Assembly (NCBI GenBank): GCA_037447655.1
Contig: JBBHKE010001155.1
Coordinates: 168,909-232,908 of the forward strand
Reading direction: 5' to 3'
Source of the DNA: Zygnema cylindricum
Taxonomy: Eukaryota > Streptophyta > Zygnematophyceae > Zygnematales > Zygnemataceae
Length of the DNA stretch: 64,000 bases
Positions 32,845 to 46,150 of the stretch are shown here, piece by piece. A model generated the notes under the pieces. It searched no databases and was not told the DNA's origin. It saw only the letters and a program-made list of their open reading frames with translations. Position 1 is the stretch's first letter. Every line of letters starts with the position of its first letter. The translations under genes and the position numbers were made by a program.

Positions 32845-34773
32845 GGTTTTGAGGTCACCTTTAAAGGGGGGAGACAGATTTTTAGTAAGCTAAAAAAAAT
32901 AGCAGTAATAGGAACAAGAGATGCCACTAAGATGTACAGGATGGACATGGCTCAATGCAAAGAAAAATATGTTTTGTATTCTAGTGTGTCATCTGAAAAT
33001 GAGTTATGGCATAAGAGGTTAGGACATATCAATTATGAAAGTTTGAAAAAAATGGTGAATGTTGGGAAAGTTAAGGGTGTTTCTCTCACATCTCAGCCTG
33101 TAAAAACTTACGATGGCTGCTCACTAGGAAACATTCATAAATTGCCATTCCCATAGGAGTTGGAAAACAGATCCACAAAAGTTCTACAGCTTGTTCATTC
33201 GGATGTCCTCGGCCCATTCCAAGTACCGTTGACTGGAGGAGTACAGTACATGGTCACTTTCACTAATGATTTCTCCACGTACACAAAAGTTTATTTTATG
33301 AGGAACAAGAGTGAAGTGTTCACTCACTTCAAGCACTATAAAGTTAGGGCTGAGATACTACACGGAGTGCCAATCTTGGCGTTCACATCAGATAATGGAG
33401 GTGAATGCACCTCTAACGAATTTAAGCAATTTCTACTTGATGAAGGTATAAGTCATAATCTGACGGTTCAATATACTTCTGTGCAGAATGGAGTTTTTGA
33501 AAGATTAAACATGACAGTAACAGAGGTTGGTAGGTCTATGCTTGCAGACAAGGGTATAGATTTGAAATTCTGGGCTGAAGCACTAAAGTGTGCGGTCTAT
33601 ATAAATAATAGAGTAGCATCCAAATCTGTCAGCACTTCACATGTGAGCTGTGGACAGGAAAGGTAACAGATGTCAGTCACTTTAAAGTGTTTAATAGTAA
33701 GTGTTATATTTTAGATAGCTCACCAGATAAGTGGAAAATGGAAGCCAAAGGCTTAGCCAGAATTCTCTTGGGGTATGATGATAATGCAAATGGGTATAAG
33801 TGTATGTCTTAGATAAACAAAAAATCCTTGTGTCTCAAAATATTCAGATAAAAGATGAACACAACTCGGTTGATGTGTTCAAACTCACAGATGAGGCAAC
33901 GGAAAATATGAAACAAGAGCATGTCGTCTTTCACCATCAACAACAGGTGTATTTTCCGGTGTAACTCCCTCCCATAACACCTTTTGCTACTACAAATCTT
34001 GTTCTTGCTACGGATGCTTCTCCAGTGCATCAAACTCAGGAGGAACAGACCACTACACCTTCGCATCCTGCGCCAGTTTCAGCACCACGAAATCGGAGAT
34101 TGCCGACCATTTCAGCCTCAGAATTTCCGGGAGGAAGAAGATCTAGCAGTTGTCTGCAAACCGGTTCTCACTTTGCTTTTTCTACAGCATTAGGGGAGCC
34201 TATGACCATCAAAGAGGCCTTGTCATCACCGGAGAGAAACCACTAGATTGAGGCGGCCAACGATGAGATAAAGTCGATTATGGAGGCACAGACATGGGAG
34301 CTGGTGGACTTCCCTCCGGGGAGGAAAGCCATTGAAAGCAAGTGGGTCTTCAAAGTCAAACTGAATTCGGACAAAACTATCGAAAGATATAACGCCAAAC
34401 TTGTGGCCAAAGGGTACAACCAGAAAGAAGGTATTGACTTTGAGGAAACCATCTCCCAGTCGTCAGATTTCCTACTGTTAGAATTTTGTTGAGTTTAGCT
34501 GCTAAAGAAAACATGGAAATACATCAGATGGATGTTAAAAAAACCTTTTTGCATGGAGAGTTAGAAGAAACTATTTATATGCAGCAGCGTGAAATGTATG
34601 AAGAAAAAGGAAAAGAAAAGTCAGTCTATAAACTGATAAAATCTCTGTATGGGCTGAAACAAGCCCCTAGACAATGAAATCTGAAGTTAGATGAATTTTT
34701 GTCTAGTTTATGATTCAAAAGAATCAGTTGAGATCATTCGGTATATGTTTTACAAGGGGAAGATGGGATTCTT
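32845..34773 (+). pseudogene. Element D integrase and RT part, broken
   Basis: After C and the GTAAG duplication, D resumes with GFEVTFKGG, a pre-integrase domain (LWHKRLGH near 33005) and the integrase core. The core has VHSDVLGP near 33195, SDNGGE near 33390 and QNGVFERLN near 33487. A Pro/Thr-rich spacer with stops follows, then the RT start (WELVDFPPGRK near 34295, VAKGYNQKEGIDFEE near 34405). It ends at 34773, before the YADD/YVDD box, where element I begins. There are stops near 33154, 33664 and 33960 and a frameshift near 34460. Confidence 0.82.
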
Positions 34774-35743
34774 TGTTGAAAAGAGAGGTATTTTGTAGTC
34801 TTTCTTGTGGACTTACTGCAGCCCTCATACTTATCGTAGTCACTGAGGACCTGCAGACAGCCATGGCTGCCTGCTGCAGCTAAAGGAGACAGGCAGATCA
34901 TCCGGTACAGTTTTTCTGCAAAATATAACTGCACCTTGTGGGACTTGATCTAGTGACCTCTGGATGATCACCATACGGACTAGCCGCGCGCCTTATCGGG
35001 TAAGTCTTGAAGAAATCGATAAATGCATATGGCGCGATATTTATTTAAAGCTATACCGCGCCGAACATTTCATTTAACTAATTACGGGACGATTTATGCA
35101 TGTAAACATACCTGTCCGCACAAAATTGGGACTGCACGAAATATACGAATTAACATTTAATTTTCGATAGACGAAATCAAATGTCTACATCTGATCGAAC
35201 GGCTCACAGTGGAGCCGAAATGCCGGAATAGCCGTTTGACGGTTTGGAGACCAGATGTCAGTGGATGACACGAGGCAACATATGGTTGGGTAGTGGATAT
35301 CACGGGAGGAGCAGCTACGGCTCCGGAACTGACACGCGTCAGCGGAACGGCCATGGCGTACTATGGCCGTACAAGAAGTATAGCGGTACCTGTACCTTCT
35401 TGTTCTTTACGGTCTTATGATTGGTCGAAGTACCTTAGTAGTAGGCTTAGAGAGGTAGCTTAGGACTTAGAATATTTTTGGTTTTCCAGCCTCTCGCCCA
35501 GAGTGCACTTGTATTTATAGACCAACTTTGGTTAGCCATAACTTATTGCTCAGGTGAGCAATTTCTGTGATTCTTTTTGCAACGGACTCAGGGGAGTCCA
35601 CGCTACACAGGGAAGTAGTCGGTTAGAGTTTTTGCGTCCCAGATTGGGAATTAATCACTTTCAAACTCAAAAGTCCATATACTATCCTAGAGGCTTCACA
35701 TAAGTACGACATTCTGTGTACCAATGGAGGTCACAGAATTACA
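34774..35743 (+). repeat. 5' LTR of element I
   Basis: 970 bp, TGTTGAAAAGAG to GAATTACA. It contains GTCACTGA and GCCATGGCT near 34840-34870, the TATTTATAG box (35512-35520) and two perfect leader palindromes, TTGCTCAGGTGAGCAA (35546-35561) and GGACTCAGGGGAGTCC (35584-35599). Confidence 0.88.
35512..35520 (+). promoter_or_regulatory. TATA box of element I 5' LTR
   Basis: TATTTATAG, 231 bases before the LTR end and about 26 bases upstream of the first leader palindrome. This is the same relative place as the TATA boxes of E, H and M. Confidence 0.6.
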
Positions 35744-38700
35744 GGTTATGGGCCCACCCTCTAGGGTGCCCATTTTCAATGGAATTGGGTTTATTTATTG
35801 GGAAACTATGATGAGGGGTGCATTGTTTGAAAAAAGGCTTTGGGGCATTGTGAGTGGTTGTGTGCGTTGACCATCTACAAAATTGGGAGTTCTACCAAGG
35901 TTTGGAGGATCTCGGTTCACAGGAGGATCTGCTGGGGCAGAGGAGGTAGAGGATGTTGGAGAAAGCATCGTGTCGGACATAGGGAATGAGAAAGGGAAGG
36001 AGAAACTCACACCGATGGCTACTAGATCGGTTCCGATAATAGTTGTTTAGAAAACTGAGGCTAATGATAGTGAAATGTGGGATTTCAAAAATACGGTGGT
36101 GAGTCATTTTATTCTCGGGCGTCTCACCTAGGTAGTGGCTACACCTCATCTTCATGTTGACAAGGCAAACGAGTTGTGGGAGGCTCTTGTCAACATTTAC
36201 AAGAGTTATACGATTCAGTTGCAGAAGCTGGCAGATCAGAAGGTACAAGCATATGTATACAAAGGGGGAAAGATGTTAGATTTCTATAATGACTTGGCTG
36301 GGTTATTTATGGAGTTGGAGAGTGCAGGGAAAAGGGAGACTTTGTGAAAGAGAAAGAGAAGGTGAATACTTTGTTGATGAAACTCCCAGATGATTATGAA
36401 AACATTGTTAATAGGGTTCAGGACTTGCCAGATCAACGATGGATCTGGAACTCCGTTGTGGGAATGATTGTGGTTCGAGAAAGAACAATTGAGATTCGGA
36501 GAATCGGAAAGAGTGTTCAGGCATTGGCTGTTGGTACTAATTGGGGGGATAAGGATTCTAAGAAACCTTATGGGAATTTTGGTGGAGAAGGAAGAGGAAA
36601 CCATGACGGATTTGGACCAAGGGCTTTGAAAGGGCTTTTCCATTTTTGTAAGAAGTCGCGACACTACATGGCGGAGTGCACTAAGTTGACGGAGTTAAGA
36701 TTGAAAGAGGAATCGATTGGAAAATCGACCGGAAGGAAAAAGAAGGCATTTGTTGCGACACAAGTCGTGGAAGAGGATACCGATGATGACGATAGAGAAC
36801 TTCTCCTCGACGAGGAGTTGGAGGTGAAAGGTGAGCCAGAGATTCCAAGGAGGCAAAAGTGTGCTTTTGGTGGAGTGAAAGAAGCTCCTGAAGAAGGATG
36901 GATCATTGATTCAAGAGCCTGTATGTATATGTGTAGAGAAAAACCATTGTTTACCAAAATGAGAAAGATCCCTACTGTAGAGATAGAGTATGGGAATGGG
37001 AGGATAGTGACCACTAATTTAGTGGGATCAGTAGATTTGAGGGTCCTAGTTGATGGAAATACATCTATAGTCACTTTCTCTGATGTTCTTTTTATTCCAG
37101 AGCTGAACAAAAATCTTATCTCTACGTCGGTCTTAGATGATAAGGGCTTTGAGACTAGTACTAAGAAAGGAGTCTTCGTTGCTAGCTATGAGAATGAAGT
37201 GTACTTCACAGCTGAAAAGGGTAGCCAAGGAATGTTTAGGTTGAATTTGAGTAATGGAAAGACGAGAGTTTACTATGCGGGTGTAAGTGATTTGATAATG
37301 TGGCATAAAAGATTGGGACATAAACATCTAGATAGATTGAAGGAAATGAAGAAAACAGGTGTAGTTGAGGGCATACATTTTGGAGATAATGAGATATTGG
37401 ATGATTGTAGTGGGTGTGCTTAAGGAAAGGCCCACTGATTGCCTTTTCCAAAAGCCGTAACATATAAGGGTGAAAAGGTTTTAGATTTGGTTCACACAGA
37501 CATATGGGGACCGGCTAAAGTGCCATCAGTTGGAGGGAAAATATTTATGCTTACTATCACTAATGATTGGTCTAGATACTCTAGAGTATATTTCTTGAAA
37601 AACAAATCTGAGGCTTCGGCTTACTTTAAAGAATATAAATCATGGAGTGAAACGCTTCATGAGACACCTATAAAGAGAGTGAGAAGTGATAATGGGGGGG
37701 AATCCACTTCTAATGAATTTGAGGATTACTTGAAAGAGGAAGGGGTTCAACACCAAAAGACTGTCCCAAAGAATCCATAACAAAATGGTGTAGCCGAGAG
37801 ACTAAATCGGACATTAAGTGATAGTGCCCGTAGCATGTTGACAGATAAAAAGATAAGGAAAAGCTTTTGGGCAGAAGCCATGAATTGTGCTAACTATCTC
37901 AAAAATAGAGTCCTTACCTCAGCTGTAAAAGGTCAAACACCCTATGAAAGATGGACCGGGAGAAAACCTAACACATCACACTTAAAGGTGTTTGGAAGTC
38001 AAGTGTTTAGTTTAAACACAAAAAAATCTGATTGGAAGTTAGATGCTAGAGGAAAGTCGGGATACTTACTTGGGTATGATGAGAACGTAAAAGGGTATAG
38101 AGTTTATGATCTCGGAAGAGAAGATATAATTCTAGTGAAACACTTGGTAGTTATGGATGAAGGAAAATCCATAGATCCCTTTAAGTACACTAAACCGGTC
38201 AGAATTAGAATTGAATCCGAAAGTGAGTTAGATTCAGATTCTACTAACGAACTCCGGTTCAGCATGACTTTGCAGAGAGATAAGAAAAACTGACCAAGAG
38301 TGATCCTCTCTTGGAGTCACAACATCCGGTTCAAACCGAGGAAGAAAACGAACAAAGACTGGAAATGGACGATGAACATCCGGAGATGGACTCCACGGAT
38401 AGGGGAGAAGGCGAAGTTGTTCGGAGAAACCCAAGATTACCCTCCATTCCAGCAACGGAGTTTGAAGGAGGAAGGAGAAGCAGCAAGAGACTTCAAGAGA
38501 GACAAGTGAACAACAAGGTAACTAAGCTGTCACATTTGAGTGAACCTCAGACTTACTCGGATGCGGTTAATAGTCCGGAAGGTAGTAGATGGGTGACAGC
38601 TATAAATGATGAGATGGCTTCCATTATGGAAACAAACACTTGGGAGTTGGTGGATTGTCCTCCGGATAGAAAGTCAATAGGATGCAAATGGGTATTTAAG

Positions 38701-40128
38701 TTGAAGCTCAATCCAGATAACACTATCGAGCGATACAAGGCCAGATTAGTGGCAAAGAGGTTCACACAAAAGGAGGGAATAGATTATGAGGAGACCTTTG
38801 CTCCGGTTGTCAAATTCCCCTTCGTCCGGATTTTACTTAGTCTCGCGGCAGCGGAAGACATGGAAGTGCACCAGATGGACATCAAAACTGCTTTCTTACA
38901 CGGAGAATTGGAAGAAGAGATTTTCATGAGACAACTAGAAGGATTTGTGGAGAAAGGAGAAGAAAGCAAGGTGTGTAGATTGATAAAGTCCCTTTATGGA
39001 CTAAAGCAAGCTCCTCGCCAGTGGAACAAAAAACTGGACGAGTTCTTAACGAATTTGGGATATATCCGGATCAGTTCGGATCATTCAATCTACTTATTTG
39101 AGGATGAGAAAGGTATAATTTTCATTGCAATATATGTTGATAATCTGCTTGTGTTAACGTAAATCAATGGTGAAAATTAATAGATTGAAAAAGGATCTAA
39201 AGAGTAGATTTGAAATGAAAGATTTGGGGGAGGCAAAGTACATATTGGGAATTCAAATGGAGAGGGATAGAGAAAAAAAGATAATTAGACTCACTCAAAA
39301 GGAAGCAATTGGGAATATGCTTGAAAAATTTCAAATGGAAAAAGTAAATAGATGTACAACTCCAATGGATTTAAAGAAGGGAAATGAGGGGAGCTCAGAA
39401 GAGGGAGTCTTGATTTTGGATGATGAGCTAGGACCTGAGGAGAGCAAGTTCATGCAAACAATTCCGTACAGACAAGTTGTCGGTAGTTTGATCTACTTAT
39501 GAACTGTAATCGTCTTGATATAGCTACAGCTGTGGGAGTATTAAGTAGGAGTCTGAATGATCCTAGGAAAAAAAATTGGGAAGTGGCCAAAAGGGTCATG
39601 CGGTATTTGGTAGGAACTAGAGATTTGTGGTTGCATCTGGGAGGGGATAATACTGACCTCACAACTTGGATTGATGCCAGTTATGGGGATGCTCCGATGA
39701 GGAGGTGTACTTCTGGGTATGTGTTACATGTTGGGAATGGAGCTTGCTGTTAGAGCAGTAAGCAACAAAAGGTCATTGCTCAGTCCACCATAGAGGCTGA
39801 GTATATGGCCTCTTCTTCAGCAATGAAAGAGTTAATGTGGGTGAAATCTTTGCTTCAAGAATTGGGATACATGAAGAATGGAGTACAAAAGATATTTTGT
39901 GACAATCAAGCTGGGATTGCAATTGCAGCAAACCCTAAACATCATTTTAAAGCAAAACACATGGATATTCGTTTGAGCTATGTTAGGGAGAAAGTTGAGA
40001 ATAAAATTATTAGTTTGGAATATAGACCAGATGGTGAGAAGGTAGCAAATATGATGACTAAACCGGTCCCTTCTCCTAAATTGATATTTTGTAGGGAGAA
40101 GTGTGGACTGAAGCAAAAGATAGACTAG
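35724..40128 (+). pseudogene. Element I gag-pol polyprotein, lightly broken
   Basis: Same domain order as C with about ten lesions. It starts at ATG 35724 in the LTR (MEVTELQVMG). Stops occur at about 35868, 36048 and 36130, with a frameshift near 36340. A long open part (36344-37423) holds the gag end, a decayed zinc knuckle (CKKSRHYMAEC, Gly lost) and a protease with DSRACMYM in place of DSGASMHM. A stop follows near 37421, then integrase with SDNGGES and stops near 37778. RT is in 38311-39162 with YVDN in place of YVDD, followed by a stop. RNase H in 39499-40128 has a stop near 39751. The natural TAG is at 40126. Two catalytic motifs are mutated, so it is dead. Confidence 0.88.
35744..35758 (+). 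other. PBS of element I
   Basis: GGTTATGGGCCCACC, exact, abutting the LTR end. It shares the sequence with C although the LTRs belong to different families. Confidence 0.85.
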
Positions 40129-40141
40129 AAAATAAAAGGAG

Positions 40142-40982
40142 TGTTGAAAAGAGAGGTATTTTGTAGTCTTTCTTGTGGACTTATTGCAGCCCTCATACTT
40201 GTCATAGTCACTGAGGACCTGTAGACAGCCATGGCTGCCTGTTGCCGCTAAAGGAAACAGGCAGATCATCCGGTACAGTTTTTCTGCAAAATATAACTGC
40301 ACATTGTGGGACTTGATCCAGTGACCTCTGGATGATCACCGTACGGACTAGCTGCGCGCCTTATCCGGTAAGTCTTGAAGAAATCGATGAATGTATATGG
40401 CGCGATATTTATTTAAAGCTATACCGCGCCGGACATTTCATTAAACTAATTACGGGACGATTTATGCATGGAAACATACCTGTCCTCACGAAATCGGGAC
40501 CGCACGAAATATACGAATTAATATTTAATTTTCGACGGACGAAATCAAATGTCTAGATCTGATCGAACGGCTCACAATAGAGCCGGAATGCCGGAATAGC
40601 CGTTTGACGGTTTGCGGACCAGATGTCGGTGGATGACACGTGGCAACATATCGTTGGGTAGCGGATATCACGGGAGGAGCAACTACGGCTCCGGAACTGA
40701 CACGCGTCAGCGGAACGGCCATGGCGTACTATGGCCGTACAAGAAGTACAGCGGTACCTGTACCTTCTTGTTCTTTACGGTCTTATGATTGGTCGAAGTA
40801 CCATAGTAGTAAGCTTAGAGAGGTAGCTTAGGACTTAGAATATTTTTGGTTTTCGAGCCTCTCTCCTAGAGTGCACTTGTATTTATAGACCAACTTTGGT
40901 TAGCCATTACTTAATGCTCAGGTGAGCAATTTCAATGATTCTTTTTGCAGCGGACTCAGGGGAGTCCAGGCTACATAAGGGA
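40142..40982 (+). repeat. 3' LTR of element I, truncated
   Basis: Matches 34774 onward for about 840 bp, including GCCATGGCT near 40228 and GGACTCAGGGGAGTCC near 40952, then stops matching at about 40981. The last ~130 bases of the LTR are missing. Confidence 0.85.
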
Positions 40983-41742
40983 TAAAACAGAAGCTCTCAA
41001 AGAGAGAGGGTCCTATCTCCTAATTTTTCTAAGTCCAATCCCTCTCACAAACTCTATCTATTGATGTACGGAGCCAATCAGATTACATTTCCGTACACGA
41101 AAGTACAGCTACCGATGTACTTTGTGTACTTACACTGTACGACATGGCCAAAATGTCGACACGTGGTATGTTAGGATTTGCTCCCTTAATCCTCGGAGAT
41201 GCTGCGATCGAATGTCATTCCGCCACGTGTCATTCGATGTGGCGATGACCAAAATCGCTGAAATCCTCTTCCGCGATCTCGGCGTTAATTCCAGCCGTCT
41301 GATTAAATTCACATTTAATCGTAGCCGTAATAAATACATGCGCGGTATTGGTTTCTTATCTGTATCGTAATCCGTACTTTAACATTATTGTATCTATGTA
41401 TCGCGTAAACAGTTACACTTAAATGAATTATCCTACCTGATAAAGTTTAATTAAATATCAAACCATATAGTACATTACACTAGTTAAAGACTTAACGGCT
41501 AAGGCTACCGGCTACCGGCAGTCGGTAGGTACCAGGATCAAATCATGTGGCCGGCACATACCTTTTAGTAAATAAACCCCTAACTAATATACATTTCCCG
41601 TAAACCTCTGGATAGCCTAGGTAGCCATGGCTCTAGCTCCCTCTCCAATTTCTCAGTGACTGCGACAAGTTTGAGAGTTGGAGAGAGAAGTTAGAGGTAG
41701 ATAGACCTAGAAAATACTTTAGATGGACCATTAATTTCTACA
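40983..41742 (-). repeat. LTR remnant, probably the 5' LTR of element N
   Basis: Reverse-strand LTR lacking its U5 end and ending ATTTCTACA at 41742. It is clearly closest to the LTR at 61533-62558: both lack the GAAACAAATGCGCG half of the promoter palindrome and both read GTTTCTTATC there. It is followed by ATAAG (41743-41747), the same pentamer that precedes the LTR at 61533. See the finding on circular permutation. Confidence 0.75.
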
Positions 41743-42199
41743 ATAAGTTAGAGGTACTAAGATGTTTCAAAGAATACAAAGTATGGGGTGAAAAATTACA
41801 CGAAACCTCAATAAATGAGATAATAAGTGATAATGGGAAAGAATACACCTCAAAGGAATTCGAATAAATATTTAAAGAAGAACGAATCCATCATAAGAAA
41901 ACTGTTCCTTATAATCCGGAACAAAATAGAATAGCAAAAAGACTGAATAGAACTTTAGGAGATATGTCCAGAAGTATGCTAACTGATAAAAGAATAGGAT
42001 TGCAGTTTTGGGCTGGGTCTATAAACTATACTAACTTCATCAAAAATAGAGTGCTAACTTCTGCAAATAAGGAGGAAACTCCGTATGAAAGGTGGACGGG
42101 AAGAAAACCACATTTTTCTAGTTTGAGAGTGTTTGGAAGTCAAGTCTACAGTTTCGATTGCGATAAGACTAAATGGAAGTTAGAGGGAAGAGGGAAACT
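41743..42199 (+). pseudogene. Element Z: integrase 3' part
   Basis: Begins in frame within the integrase core (LEVLRCF, KVWGEKLHE) and continues through SDNGKEYTS and the decayed third catalytic motif (EQNRIAKRLN). It then reads KFIKNRVLTSANKEETPYERWTGRKP and FGSQVYSFD. A stop lies near 41868. The left end matches exactly, in frame, the right end of the integrase fragment at 61532. It is cut at 42199 by element J. Confidence 0.8.
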
Positions 42200-43263
42200 T
42201 GAAACTCTGAGACCTCCATAATTCCTCAGAGTGGACAGCATCGAAGAAGCCTCTAGGATAAACCTAACCCCTTTGTGTTTCAGCAAGAACCACTGCCACC
42301 CTGGCAGACAAAAACTCTGACCACCTTCACCCCTGTGAAGGCAAGACTTCCTTGAGTCGTAGAAAAAAGAATCTCTGAATTTGCTCCCCTGAGCTGTACG
42401 TTATGGAGGGTCAAAGTTGACCTTTTGTATAAAAGCTCTCTGGGAGAGAGGGTCCTATCTACCAATTTTTCTAAGTCCTATCTCTCTCATAAACTCTATC
42501 TACTGGTGTACGACACCAATCATATTACATTGTCGTACATAAAAGAAGAGCCGCCGATGTACTTTATGTGCGGAAATTGTACGACATGGCCTAAAAGTCG
42601 ACACATGTCATATCTGGATTCGGTGCCATAATCCCAGGAGATACCGCGATCCAACGCAATTTCGCCACGTGTCATCCGATGTGGCGATGACCATAAACCG
42701 CCGAGAATCTCTTCCGCGATCTCGGCTTTGTTCTCGATCTTCCGATTAAACGAAGATTTCAATCGGAGCCGTCATAAATACATGCGCGGTATTTGTTTCG
42801 TAAAAGAAACAAAATGCGCGATACATGTTTGTTGTCCATACCGTAATCCGTACGTTTACATAATGCGTTCTATGTAACCGTAAACATCTGCCGTTAAATG
42901 AATTTTCCTACGTCGTAACATATTAATACAAATCAAACCTAATAGTATGTATCGGGACTTCTAAACTTAACGGCTAAGGTTACCGACTACCGGCGCTTTG
43001 ACTGTCGGCAGGTGTCAAGATCAAATCATGTCACCCACATATATCTTTTAGTAAACAAACCTTCCTATCTATAAATTGACTAATTTATTTCCCGTAAACC
43101 TCTGGATAGCCTAGGTAGCAATGGCTCCAGCTTCCTCTCCAACTTCTCAGTGACTGCAACAAGTGTGGGAGTTTGAGAGAGAAGTTAGAGGCAGACTTCC
43201 TCGACTTCTATCTATATTCCAATTTAGACCTAGAAAATAATGAAATAACCATTGATTTCTACA
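42200..43263 (-). repeat. 3' LTR of element J
   Basis: C-type LTR of 1064 bp, on the + strand TGAAACTCTG to GATTTCTACA, followed by a polypurine tract. Only this one LTR of J is present. The other end of J is lost at 46150. Confidence 0.82.
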
Positions 43264-46150
43264 CTCCCCTTATTTTCAAGTCAATCTTTAATTTCAGACC
43301 ACACTTCTCTCTGCACAAAATTAGCTTAGGGGAAAGCAAAGGTTTCGTCATCATATCTGCTACCATCTCACTATCTGGTCGGTACTCTAAACTGATTATT
43401 TTGTTTTCTACTTTCTCTCTAACAAAGCTGAGTCTAATGTCCATGTGTTTAGCTTTAAAATGATGTTTAGGATTCGCAGAAATAGCGATTGCAGCGTGAA
43501 TATCACGAAAAAAAAAATTGCACACCACTCTTAAGGTGACCAAGCTCACCAAGCAAAGACTTGACCCACATCAATTCTTTTACAGCAGAGCAAGAGGTCA
43601 TATACCCAGCCTCCATGGTGGACTGAGCAATAACCTTTTGCTGTTAGCTACTCCAACAGCAAGCCCCATCACCCACATATAATATATATCCAGAAGTACA
43701 TCTCCTCATCGGAGCATCACCATAACTGGCATCACTCCAAGTAGTGATGTAAGTATTCTCCCCACCCAAATGCAACCATAGATCCCTAGTGTCTATCAGA
43801 TATCTAAGGACTCTCTTAGCTGTTTCCCAATCCTTCTTAGTGGGTGCATTTAGACTTTTACACAGCACTCCTACAGCTGTAGCTAAATCCGGCCGGGTAC
43901 AATTCATTAAATATATTAGGCTTCCCACTACTTGCCTGTAAGGAATAGTCTGCATGAACTTCTGTTCTTCAGGAGATAATTTCTTGTCTAATACTATGAC
44001 TCTTTCTTCCTCACTCCCCTCACTTCGTTTCTTTAACTCCAGTGGAGTTGTACAATTATTAGCTTTATCCATCTGAAATTTTTCCAGCATGTTCCCTATT
44101 GCTTTTTTTTTAGTCAATCTTATAATCTATTTTTCTCGTTCTCTTTCTACTTGAACTCCCAAAATATATTTTGCTTCTCCCATATCCTTCATTTCTAATC
44201 TCCCTTTAAGATTGGTTTTCAGTTTATTAATTTTTTCCATTGATTTACTTAAAACAAGTAAATCATCAACATAAATTGCAATAAATATAATACCTTCCTC
44301 ATCCTCAAAAACATAGATTGAGTGATTTGAGCTGATCCGGATATATCCCAGACCGGTAAGAAACTCATCAAGTTTCTTATTCCACTGTAGAGGCGCCATT
44401 TTCAATCCGTAGAGGGATTTAATCAGCCGGCATACTAAACTCTCCTCTCTTTCCTCCACAAATCTTTCGGGTTGTTGCATAAAGATCTCCTCTTCCAATT
44501 CTCCATGCAAAAATGCTTTCTTGATGTTTATCTGGTGCACTTCCATGTCTTTCGCTGCTGCTAGACTGAGAACTATACTGACGGAGGAAAATCTGACCAC
44601 CAGGGCAAAAATTTCCTCGTAGTCAATTCCCTCCTTTTGTGTAAATACCTTTGCCACTAATTTGGCCTTGTAGCACACGATTGTGTTATCTAGGTTCAGT
44701 TTGAATTTGTTAACCCACTTACAACCGATTGGTTTTCGGTTAGGTGGACAATCCACAAGCTCCCAAGAATCGGCTGCCATAATTAAGGCCATCTCCTCAC
44801 TGATGGATGTCTTCCACCGGTTTCTTTCTGGATAAGTCATCGCCTCTCCATAAGTCCGAGGTTCATATTGATGAGATAGTTTTGTTACCTTGTTATTAAC
44901 CTGTTTTTCTTGCAATCTTTTGCTACTTCTCCTCCCCCCCTCAAAATCTCGGGCTGAATAGATGGTTCTCGTGGATTCTTTCAAAAAATCTCGACTTCTT
45001 CCCTATCGCTTGATTCCGAATCAATTTCCACCACGTCTTCTGCTTTGGGTAGAGTTGTCACTGGACTTTCCACAGCCGAATCCTTTTTCGGTCTGATTTG
45101 TACCTGCAAGGATGTCATCTTTTTTAAAACCTGGATAGTTAGGAAGCTCAAAGTCATCGGAATTTTCTGACTCAAATCTGATTTTTACTGACTTTGTATA
45201 TTTGAAGGGATTCATAGACTTTCCTTCATCCATAACAACTAGATGCTTTACTAAGATTATATCTTCCCTTTTTAGATCATAAACTCTATATCCTTTAACA
45301 TCCTCATCATATCATAATAAGTATCCTAGTTTTCCTTTAAAATCTAGCTTCCAATTAGACCGATCTATATCTAGACTGAATACTTGACTGCCGAAAACCT
45401 TTAAGTGAGATATGTCTGGTTTTCGGCCTGTCCATCTCTCATTAGGTGTTTGATCTTTTATACCTGCAGTAAGAACTCTATTTTTGAGGTAATTAGCACA
45501 GTTCATTGCTTCTGCCCAAAACCTTTTCCTATCTTTTTATCCAACAACATACTTCTATCATTATCACTTAGTTTTTAACCTTTAAGCTACCCCATTCTGT
45601 TCCGGGTTTTCTGGAACTGTCTTTTGGTGTTGGACCCCATCTTCTCTCAAAAAATCCTCAAACTGGTTAGAAGTATACTCTTCACCATTGTCACTCCTTA
45701 TTCTCTTGATTGGAGTTTCATGAAGATTTTCCCTCCATGCTTTATATTGTCTAAAACAATCTTGAGCTTCGTACTTGTTTTTCAAAAAATACATAAGAGA
45801 ATACCATGACAAATCATCAATGATAGTCATCATAAATCTCTTCCCACCCGGTGAGGGCACTTTAGCCGGTCCCCAATTATCTGTGTGTACTAGATCTAGA
45901 ATTTTTTCTCCCTTATGGGTGGTTTTTTTAGGAAAGGGTAATCTGTGTGCTTTACCTTGAGCACATCCACTACAATCACTTATATTATCACTCTCACTGA
46001 ACTGAATCCCTTCCACCACTCCCATCTTTTTCATCTCTCTTAACTTATTTAGATTCACATGCCCAAGCCTCTTATGCCACATCATAATATCATGAACACC
46101 ACCATAATAAAGGTTATTCGTTTCAATACTTAAAATCAGCCTAAACATCC
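43264..46150 (-). pseudogene. Element J: pol fragment (pre-integrase to RNase H), broken
   Basis: Very close to C. On the reverse strand it begins abruptly at GMFRLILS (46150) and reads the pre-integrase domain (MMWHKRLGH) and integrase (45582-46148 open, with SDNGEEYTS). A frameshift near 45580 and further breaks near 45310 and 44985 follow. RT (44127-44984) has YVDD, and RNase H is at 43644-44117 and 43264-43552. The natural stop TAG is changed to TTG, so reading would run into the LTR. Gag and protease are missing and are replaced by L'-type gag at a sharp junction. Confidence 0.83.

Larger units (their letters stand above)
24191..34773 (+). mobile_element. Element D: Ty1/copia retrotransposon, 5' part, split by C and truncated by I
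   Basis: Starts with a 991-bp 5' LTR (24191-25181) and reads gag to mid-integrase domain (to 26389). Element C (26390-32839) interrupts it with an exact GTAAG duplication. D then continues to the RT until element I enters at 34774. The rest of RT, RNase H and the 3' LTR are absent. D is itself inserted in G. Its proteins group with fragment A rather than with C. Confidence 0.83.
34774..40982 (+). mobile_element. Element I: near-complete Ty1/copia retrotransposon with truncated 3' LTR
   Basis: 5' LTR 34774-35743, internal region, and an incomplete 3' LTR from 40142 that breaks off near 40981. It then runs, after a few filler bases, into an LTR remnant of another element. It is inserted in the RT of D. 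Because the right end is lost, no target duplication can be tested. The coding region is close to C (same order and motifs) but the LTR is a different family. Confidence 0.88.
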
